From: Bolinopsis microptera
Lineage: Eukaryota; Ctenophora; Tentaculata; Lobata; Bolinopsidae
Direction: 5' to 3'
Length of the DNA stretch: 64,000 bases
Assembly (NCBI RefSeq): GCF_026151205.1
Contig: NC_087077.1
Span: 19,837,975 to 19,901,974, forward strand
Below the pieces are notes generated by a model. It did not search any database. It saw only the letters and a program-made list of their open reading frames with translations, and had not been told where the DNA came from. Position numbers and translations under genes: made by a program. Position 1 is the first letter of the stretch. Each line of letters begins with the position of its first letter. This document shows positions 56,607 to 64,000 of this stretch, piece by piece.

Positions 56607-58645
56607 GGGCAGCTGAGTAGAGGACAACAGAGGGGTAGGGGACAGCTGAGTAGAGGACAACAGAGGGTTAGGGGACAGCTGAGAAGAGGACAACAGTGCT
56701 GATACAGGAGGGGTAGGGGACAGCTGAGTAGAGGACAACAAAGGGGTAGGGGACAGCTGAGTAGAGGACAGCAGTGCTGATACAGGAGGGGTAGGGGACA
56801 GCTGAGTAGAGGACAACAGTGCTGATACAGGAGGGGTAGGGGACAGCTGAGTAGAGGACAACAGTGCTGATACAGGAGGGGTAGGGGATAGCTGAGTAGT
56901 GGACAACAGTGCTGATACAGGAGGGGTAGGGGACAGCTGAGTAGTGGACAACAGTGCTGATACAGGAGGGGTAGGGGACAGCTGAGTAGAGGACAACAGT
57001 GCTGATACAGGAGGGGTAGGGGACAGCTGAGTAGAGGACAACAGAGGGGAAGGGAACAGCTGAGTAGAGGACAACAGAGGGGTAGGGGACAGCTGAGTAG
57101 AGGACAACAGAGGGGTAGGGGACAGCTGAGTAGAGGACAACAGAGGGGTAGGGGACAGCTGAGTAGAGGACAACAGTGCTGATACAGGAGGGGTAGGGGC
57201 AGCTGAGTAGAGGACAACAGAGGGGTAGGGGACAGCTGAGTAGAGGACAACAGAGGGGTAGGGAACAGCTGAGTAGAGGACAACAGAGGGGTAGGGGACA
57301 GCTGAGTAGAGGACAACAGTGCTGATACAGGAGGGGTAGGGGACAGCTGAGTAGAGGACAACAGTGCTGATACAGGAGGGGTAGGGGACAGCTGAGTAGA
57401 GGACAACAGTGCTGATACAGGAGGGGTAGGGGACAGCTGAGTAGAGGACAACAGAGGGGAAGGGAACAGCTGAGTAGAGGACAACAGAGGGGTAGGGGAC
57501 AGCTGAGTAGAGGACAACAGAGGGGTAGGGGACAGCTGAGTAGAGGACAACAGCGGGGTAGGGGGCAGCTGAGTAGAGGACAACAGAGGCGTAGGGGACA
57601 GCTGAGTAGAGGACAACAGTGCTTATACAGGAGGGGTAGGGGACAGCTGAGTAGAGGACAACAGTGCTGATACAGGAGGGATAGGGGACAGCTGAGTAGA
57701 GGACAACAGTGCTGATACAGGAGGGGTAGGGGACAGCTGAGTAGAGGACAACAGTGCTGATACAGGAGGGGTAGGGGACAGCTGAGTAGAGGACAACAGT
57801 GCTGATACAGGAGGGGTAGGGGGCAGCTGAGTAGAGGACAACAGAGGGGTAGGGGACAGCTGAGTAGAGGACAACAGAGGGGTAGGGGACAGCTGAGTAG
57901 AGGACAACAGAGGGGCAGGGGACAGCTGAGTAGAGGACAACAGCGGGGTAGGGGGCAGCTGAGTAGAGGACAACAGAGGCGTAGGGGACAGCTGAGTAGA
58001 GGACAACAGTGCTTATACAGGAGGGGTAGGGGACAGCTGAGTAGAGGACAACAGTGCTGATACAGGAGGGGTAGGGGACAGCTGAGTAGAGGACAACAGT
58101 GCTTATACAGGAGGGGTAGGGGACAGCTGAGTAGAGGACAACAGTGCTTATACAGGAGGGGTAGGGGACAGCTGAGTAGAGGACAACAGTGCTGATACAG
58201 GAGGGGTAGGGGACAGCTGAGTAGAGGACAACAGTGCTGATACAGGAGGGGTAGGGGACAGCTGAGTAGAGGACAACAGTGCTGATACAGGAGGGGTAGG
58301 GGACAGCTGAGTAGAGGACAACAGTGCTGATACAGGAGGGGTAGGGGACAGCTGAGTAGAGGACAACAGTGCTGATACAGGAGGGGTAGGGGACAGCTGA
58401 GTAGAGGACAACAGTGCTTATACAGGAGGGGTAGGGGACAGCTGAGTAGAGGACAACAGTGCTGATACAGGAGGGGTAGGGGACAGCTGAGTAGAGGACA
58501 ACAGTGCTGATACAGGAGGGGTAGGGGACAGCTGAGTAGAGGACAACAGTGCTGATACAGGAGGGGTAGGGGACAGCTGAGTAGAGGACAACAGTGCTGA
58601 TACAGGAGGGGTAGGGGACAGCTGAGTAGAGGACAACAGTGCTGA
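56590..58645. repeat. 2-kb minisatellite of 45-bp and 33-bp units in the tetraspanin 3'UTR
   Basis: Units start ACAACAGTGCTGATACAGGA (45 bp) or ACAACAGAGGGGTAGGGGAC (33 bp) and share GGGGACAGCTGAGTAGAGG. The first unit includes the tetraspanin stop. Both lengths are multiples of three, so the antisense strand stays open for up to 354 codons (LSSTQLSPTP type repeats); this is most likely a by-product. Confidence 0.93.
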
Positions 58646-58974
58646 TATGTTGACTGGAGATGTTAAACGTCCCCTCAGCAAGGATGTTTTAATTATTCGT
58701 GTAAATATAATTTAACGTTAATTTGAAAATGTTAATTTTCATTTTGATTTTAATCTAATTATTAATGATTTGAATTTTATCATCGGATTTATCAGTTTTG
58801 TAATGTTAAGTATGTTTTTGTAAATAATCGTTAAATAATTGTTAAATAATTTTTTGAAACTTTATTTTTGTCGATAATTTAAAATAAATTTGGAACATAA
58901 CCAGTCAGATTTAAAACAAAAAAGACAAATTTCAGTTTTTTGCGTGTTTTGATATAATTGTGAGCACATCGTGG

Positions 58975-59100
58975 TGTTAACCACTAGTAACCACTAGTAA
59001 CCACTAGTAACCACTAGTAACTACTAGTAACCACTAGTAAATATTAGTAACCACTAGTAACCACTAGTAACCACTAGTAACCACTAGTAACCACTTACTG
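58975..59100. repeat. CCACTAGTAA decamer array upstream of the transporter gene
   Basis: About 12 decamers, some with TATTAGTAA or ACTACTAGTAA variants. It sits about 75 bp before the transporter start codon. The stretch 58650-58974 is plain AT-rich DNA. Confidence 0.9.
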
Positions 59101-59173
59101 GTGGGCTCACGTGACGAATGATTTTTATGCTCAGATCATCTGAAACCGGTGAGCAGGTCTTATCAGGTTTAAT

Positions 59174-62100
59174 ATGCACCGCGAAGTGAACACGGAAGAT
59201 GATGCTATGGTTAATTTGTTGAAGGAGGGAATTTTATCGTAATGTAGCTAAAGTTTATATAAACGCGTTCAATTTTACACACATTTTATCCAATGTTTGA
59301 TTTTAGTTTGTTACTGTTTTTTACACATTTGTTATCTAATTGAGGTAAATCATATTTGTTTCCATTTTGTTAATTACTAAATAGCAGTGCTGCAATGTTC
59401 AAATTGTTTTTTAAAGTCTCAAATTGTTGATGCCAGATTGAATACTGTATAAAATATCATGTTTCTCATTTCGTCCGAGTAATGAACACTACGTTCGTAC
59501 TTGCCCTGATCTGGTGTTTCTTTGTAAAACTACTTGAATATTTAGTAAATGCACTAAACTTGAATACCGACAATACGTAACCACTAGTAACCATTAGTAA
59601 CTACTAGTAACCACTAGTAACCACTAGTAACCACTAGTAACCATTAGTAACCATTAGTAACCATTAGTAACTACTAGTAACCACTAGTAACCATTAGTAA
59701 CCATTAGTAACCACTAGTAACCACTAGTAACCACTAGTAACCATTAGTAACCATTAGTAACCACTAGTAACCATTAGTAACCATTAGTAACCATTAGTAA
59801 CCACTAGTAACCACTAGTAACCATTAGTAACCACTAGTAACCATTAGTAACCACTAGTAACCATTAGTAACCACTAGTAACCATTAGTAACCATTAGTTA
59901 CCATTAGTAACCATTAGTAACCATTAGTAACTACCTGTCACCATTAATAACTACTTGTAACCTTATCCACCACCCTGTACTTTGTACACTGTTCTATTTT
60001 AGAAACTTACTTTTTATACACCTGATACTTCTTATCTTGTACCTGACTTAAGGGGACATATTAATACACCAAAACTAACGGTCTTTACTTGAAGTGGTGT
60101 TATGAAACACACAACATTTCCTTATTTTCCTCAAATTATCGCAATAAAATGCTGATTTTGAATATCTTCACGACAGTAAATGTAAGCTTATGAGGGCTGG
60201 TGGGGGGGGGGGGGGGGGGGGGTGATTAATATATTAGGATTAATACCTGTCGCCGAATAGTATATTATATTATGTGGATTTGGACCAATTACCTTACAAG
60301 ACATATTTATAACGTACGAAATGTGGCGGTTTTCCGAAAATTTCGCCATATTTTCGGACCGCCAAAATTTCGGTCGTCGTAATAGAATCCGTCGCATTAT
60401 CTTTTAGCTTATTTCAATGACTGTGCCTTCACTGCTTTATTTTGTTTCTAAAAAGTAATATCAAGTAAAATAAATAAATAAATTCTGGCATCTTGGGACA
60501 AATTATCACCACATCAATGACGAATTGAATGTCAAGCAATACAGTTTAAATTTGCATTAAAATACATGTATGTGCTAACATGAAAGTCTTACAGTCTTAA
60601 TACAGACTAAGTTTGAACATGATTTTACCGATTTTCAGAAATTTCCTTACTGCTTACTGTCACAAAAAATGATGAAAAATACCCTTATTTTCTGTGACGT
60701 CCGAAATGTGACGGTTTTTGTTCAATTTCGCCATATTTTCGGACCGCCAAAATTTCGGTCGTCGCAAATTGGTCCGCCACAAAAAAGTCTTGTAAGGTAA
60801 TAAACTTGTATTGAACCTGTCTCTTGAATCTAGGTAACTAGCACGTTATATTATTATGTTTTATTAAATGATCATGTCTCTTCTAGTTAGGATGTAACGA
60901 ATCAAAGAAATGAAGATAATGTAATGATGCGTTGCGGAGGGGTTGTTACCACTAGTAACCACTAGTAACCACTAATTACCACTAGTAACCACTAGTAACA
61001 ATTAGTAACCATTAGTAACCACTAGTAACCACTAGTAACCACTAGTAACCACTAGTAACCACTAATAACCACTAGTAACCACTAGTAACCACTAGTAACC
61101 ATTAGTAACCACTAGTAACAATTAGTAACCACTAGTAACCACTAGTTAAATGAGTTACTCTCTTCACCAAATCAGATGGGTCTGCTCCACTCTCTTCTAT
61201 ATGTGTACTTCCTTCGCTATAATAACCGCTAATAAGAGCGTACTAACCATCTACAAGTGAGTTAAAAAACACACATAACCATTAACTGCTAGTAACCACT
61301 AGTAACCACTGCATTAGTAACCACTAGTAACCACTGCACTAGTAACCACTGCATTAGTAACCACTAGTAACTACTAGTAACCACTGCATTAGTAACCACT
61401 GCACTAGTAACCACTGCATTAGTAACCATTAGTAACCACTGCATTAGTAACCACTAGTAACTACAGGTAACCGCTAGCAACTACTAGTGACTACTAATAA
61501 CCACTAGTAACCATTAGTAACTATTTTTAACCACTAGTAACCACAAAACCTTTATCACATGGTTCTATTTATTGGATCCTTAGTAATTATTTCAAAAAGG
61601 ATGTGTTTAAACTTATAATTTAACCCCAGGTTTCCTAGCGTCCAGTTTGTGACACTAGTTCAGCTGATTGTCACTGTTATAGTGTTGGAAGTGTTGAAGT
61701 TATTGAGATTAGTTACCTTTCCTGCTCTCTCAGTCTCCTCTATCAGAGACGTTAGTAACCACTAGTAACCACTAGTAACCATTAGTAACTATTAGTAACC
61801 ACTAGTAACCATTAGTAACCGTTAGTAACCGTTAGTATCCGTTAGTAACAACTAGTAACCATTAGTAACCATTAGTAACCGTTAGTAACAACTAGTCACT
61901 GTTATACAGGGTATACATACTCCTCTAGTATTAGCAATTGATTAATCTACATCAATTAGTCAATTATAATTAACTAATTATCTATTATTTATTTAACATA
62001 CCTTAATTCCCAAAAATTTGGGCGACAACAAATTTGAGCGGGCCTCTCGCCCAAATTTTTTACAGACCAAATTAATTGCATAAATCTTTTCCGTCTGCTA

Positions 62101-64000
62101 AATTTTTTGCTAACCAAACTTTTGGCATTTGGCCTGTGGCCCTGAAATCTATAGAAAGATGGCTTTTTCTTCATATCCAAGTGAAATAATATTTGAAATT
62201 TTAGTTTTCTAATCTGTCATTCATGGCTTGACCAAGTAAAAAGGCTTATATTTTAAATGAATAGAAATAACTGGAATAGCTAACAGCTACTAATAAAACA
62301 AATGGCTAGAGGTACGGATAGCTAGAGATTTAAACAAGATCTGCAAATGGATTATCATCCACCGTAAAGTCTGATCTACAAGCATCAGTTATACCCGACT
62401 TCTCAAAGCCTTTCCTTATGTCATCTGGCCTCCCTTTTAAATATACAAAAAGTTCGTTGATCCAACGAGCGTGTACTTCACGGATCACTGTCAAGCGGGT
62501 ATCAATTTTCACATTGTCTGATGAAACTCCTCCATTGAGCTGACACACTATGTTTTTCGCGTACCAATCTTCGTACTTATTGCGCATGCATTTCTTAGCC
62601 AGTCCATTGATAGATATGTCCAGGGGCTGTAGATGATGGGTCATATTAGCTGGAACTTTCTGTAGGATGCAGTTGTTGGCTGTCATCAGATCTTTTAGTG
62701 TCTGTGTGTGTTGGGCCCGAAACACATCTGATATCAGTAGCGCTTTCTGCTCATAGATCATGATGTAAACCTTCTAATTTTCTTCCAAACCTTTCGACCA
62801 TCTGGTGAGGCGTCATAATGATAATTGTATGTGAAAGGGGTATGATAAGATATGCTGAGTGTAAGTAGACTAAACTATCTGATTGAGAGACTAAATATCA
62901 CTATTGTATATCTATCATTTTGTACTGTGCCATCATCACTGTATTTTTTAGTAGTTACTGGGCAGATCGTAAATTTCATAATGTGAAACAACTCAGACTA
63001 CCACCTACATGCTTAAAATTGAAAGCAAAATGACTGGAATAATAAGGAATAATAATGAACTAAGGCAAATATCTAACTGAAATTTTAGTGGAAAATCGTT
63101 CATTTTTCGAAGAATTTGTGCCCAAATTTTCGGTCGCCCAAATGAGTTCAAATTTTCTGCCCAAATTTTTCGGGCTCAAATAAATTGTGCTCAATATAAT
63201 GGCACACAAATTTTTGGGAACTAAGGTATAGTAATTTATTGATAATTTGTCAGGTGATGCCCCTACCTCTGATCCATCTTGCTAATCTACTAGTTGGTCT
63301 TGGAAGCACACAAAGCTTAAGGTACCTATTTTAATGTGATATTTTTTTATAAAACGTTCATTTTTTATTGATTACAAGATTTTATAAATCTAACAGCTGA
63401 AGACGATTTACACATGTATTTTAAAAGCTCCTGCTAAAACAAACTTTTCGTATTATATATTTTAAGCAAATCCCCTCCAGGTTATAAATTATTGCAAATT
63501 GAAATTAATTTGTCATGTAATTAATGAGACCAAATAAGATGTTCACTTCTTAGTTCTTCCTTTTCAGTATCCCCATGTTTCAAGTTCTTAGAAGATTCAC
63601 TGTCTTATTTGTTATGATCGGAGAAATCACTATCCTAAGGTTTGATTCAGGGTCAGGGTCAGGGTCAGGGTCAGGGTCAGGGTCAGGGTCAGGGTCAGGG
63701 TCAGGGTCAGGGTCAGGGTCAGGGTCAGGGTCAGGGTCAGGGTCAGGGTCAGGGTCAGGGTCAGGGTCAGGGTCAGGGTCAGGGTCAGGGTCAGGGTCAG
63801 GGTCAGTGTAATTTAGTGGGTGTGACCAATTATAAATATCTCATTAGAATTGAATTGAAATAACTTGTATCGCTACAAGACATTGCGTAATAATTACATT
63901 AGCGTTAGATCTCTTATAATCATTATTTCAGAAAAAGATTTTCAAAGTTGACCGTGGTGACCGTTGTTGCGATGTTGGGTGGTGTTATCATAGCGTTCAT
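59174..64000 (+). CDS. SLC35D-like nucleotide-sugar transporter, 5' part (continues beyond window)
   Basis: Exons 59174-59238, 61176-61256, 61630-61750, 63254-63321, 63568-63639 and 63932 to the window end, all phase-consistent. The start is MHREVNTEDD. It then reads LFYMCTSFAIITANKSVLTI (TM1), FPSVQFVTLVQLIVTVIVLE (TM2), LPLIHLANLLVGLGSTQSL, SIPMFQVLRRFTVLFVMIGE and LTVVTVVAMLGGVIIAF. This follows the order of SLC35D proteins, which exchange UDP- or GDP-sugars for nucleoside monophosphates across ER/Golgi membranes (VVNK-type and LSLPMFTVLRRFT-type signatures). The exact sugar is not predictable. Introns 1-3 carry decamer arrays, introns 1 and 3 each carry a TA-flanked element, and intron 5 carries a hexamer array. 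At least four helices lie beyond the window. Confidence 0.9.
59578..59960. repeat. CCACTAGTAA / CCATTAGTAA decamer array, transporter intron 1
   Basis: About 37 decamers alternating between ACTAGT and ATTAGT versions. A related run lies at 60945-61146, ending about 30 nt before the exon 2 acceptor. Confidence 0.93.
60199..60222. repeat. Poly-G run of about 24
   Basis: An uninterrupted G run in transporter intron 1. At about 60048 a solo end similar to the 1791-2683 element (TTAAGGGGACATATTAATAC) is also seen. Confidence 0.8.
60292..60797. mobile_element. TA-flanked MITE, 506 bp, transporter intron 1
   Basis: The ends CCTTACAAGAC and GTCTTGTAAGG are inverted repeats, flanked by TA (60290-60291 and 60798-60799). 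Subterminal blocks (TTTCGCCATATTTTCGGACC, GCCAAAATTTCGGTCGTCG) occur once near each end as direct repeats. A TA target fits the Tc1/mariner/pogo group. Non-coding. Confidence 0.8.
60945..61146. repeat. Decamer array before transporter exon 2
   Basis: About 20 units of CCACTAGTAA with ATTAGT, ACTAAT and ACAATTAGT variants. Confidence 0.9.
61275..61545. repeat. Decamer array, transporter intron 2
   Basis: CCACTAGTAA units mixed with a longer CCACTGCATTAGTAA version, fading to CTATTTTTAACC at the end. Confidence 0.88.
61751..61900. repeat. Decamer array beginning at the transporter exon 3 donor
   Basis: The donor itself (GAC then GTTAGT) is the first unit: GTTAGTAACC then ACTAGTAACC and so on. 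GTTAGTAACC recurs later in the array, giving repeated donor-like hexamers. Confidence 0.9.
62001..63226 (-). mobile_element. TA-flanked pogo/Tigger-like element with transposase fragment
   Basis: The ends CCTTAATTCCCAAAAATTTG and its near-complement (CAAATTTTTGGGAACTAAGG) are inverted repeats with TA on both sides (61999-62000 and 63227-63228). The CCTTA terminus resembles the element at 60292-60797. It lies in intron 3 of the transporter gene, in opposite orientation by its ORF. Confidence 0.85.
62330..62761 (-). pseudogene. C-terminal DDE transposase fragment (pogo/jerky family)
   Basis: 143 codons beginning near EQKALLISDVFRAQH, the strand with the second catalytic Asp of DDE_1-type transposases. 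It goes on with NNCILQKVPANMTHHLQPLD, INGLAKKCMRNKYEDWYAKN, a variable tail and a stop at 62330. The N-terminal DNA-binding domains and the first catalytic Asp are missing, so it cannot act alone. Upstream on the minus strand the frame is closed within 40 nt. Confidence 0.85.
63400..63482 (+). repeat. Third copy of the 61-155 repeat, transporter intron 4
   Basis: GAAGACG, TGTATTTTAAAAGCTCCTGC and CCCCTCCAGGTT match the copy at 61-155 in order. Confidence 0.6.
63647..63806. repeat. (AGGGTC)n hexamer array, transporter intron 5
   Basis: About 26 near-perfect hexamers starting 7 nt after the exon 5 donor. The Gly-Ser and Gly-Gln ORFs across it are artefacts. Confidence 0.95.

Noticed and set aside
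56481-58681. Long minus-strand ORFs of 87-354 codons with Ser/Thr/Pro repeats
   Set aside because: They arise because the minisatellite units are 45 and 33 bp, both multiples of three. No start context, domain or non-repeat sequence supports a gene.
63575-63863. Gly-Ser and Gly-Gln repeat ORFs
   Set aside because: Translations of the AGGGTC hexamer. Only the first part (63568-63639) is a real transporter exon.

Overview
The window looks like AT-rich nuclear DNA from an invertebrate animal. Its multi-exon genes have short introns with canonical GT/AG borders. They match animal families: a rhodopsin-class receptor, RBBP6, iRhom, a tetraspanin and an SLC35D-type transporter. The receptor has FRT in place of DRY. 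A cnidarian or another early-branching animal is plausible, but sequence inspection alone cannot settle it.

Layout. Positions 1-3.9 kb are gene-free and hold a long fold-back element flanked by TTAA. A single-coding-exon receptor (+) lies at 3892-4881. Positions 5-11 kb are a repeat district with fold-backs, a 1.15-kb TIR element, hairpins and a Harbinger-like MITE. An 11-exon RBBP6 orthologue (-) fills 11926-21556. Positions 21.6-29.6 kb hold a tRNA-like SINE head, a dead LINE reverse transcriptase and a TIR element. An iRhom-like gene (-) occupies 29608-37358, with 15 constitutive exons plus alternative 5' exons. Positions 37.4-47 kb hold arrays, decayed DNA, an intact LINE ORF1-like ORF, a second fold-back and a 340-bp tandem repeat. 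A CENP-B-type DNA-binding gene (+, 47181-53330) is split in exon 1 by a 5.3-kb TIR element that is mostly a pure pyrimidine/purine satellite. A tetraspanin (+, 54011-56606) runs straight into a 2-kb minisatellite. A nucleotide-sugar transporter gene (+) starts at 59174 and leaves the window; its introns carry decamer arrays and two TA-flanked elements.

Three points stand out. (1) The iRhom-like protein keeps the rhomboid catalytic serine (GASG) and histidine that classical iRhoms have lost or altered around. (2) In the 29-64 kb half, tandem arrays repeatedly start at, contain or duplicate splice sites, and one contains a stop codon. (3) The 5.3-kb element can be delimited to the base, and removing it restores the host exon in frame.

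The genes are not an operon-like set. RBBP6 is a nuclear ubiquitin ligase and 3'-end processing factor. The iRhom, tetraspanin, receptor and transporter are membrane proteins of the cell surface or secretory pathway. All splice models were read by eye from phase, splice consensus and family similarity.
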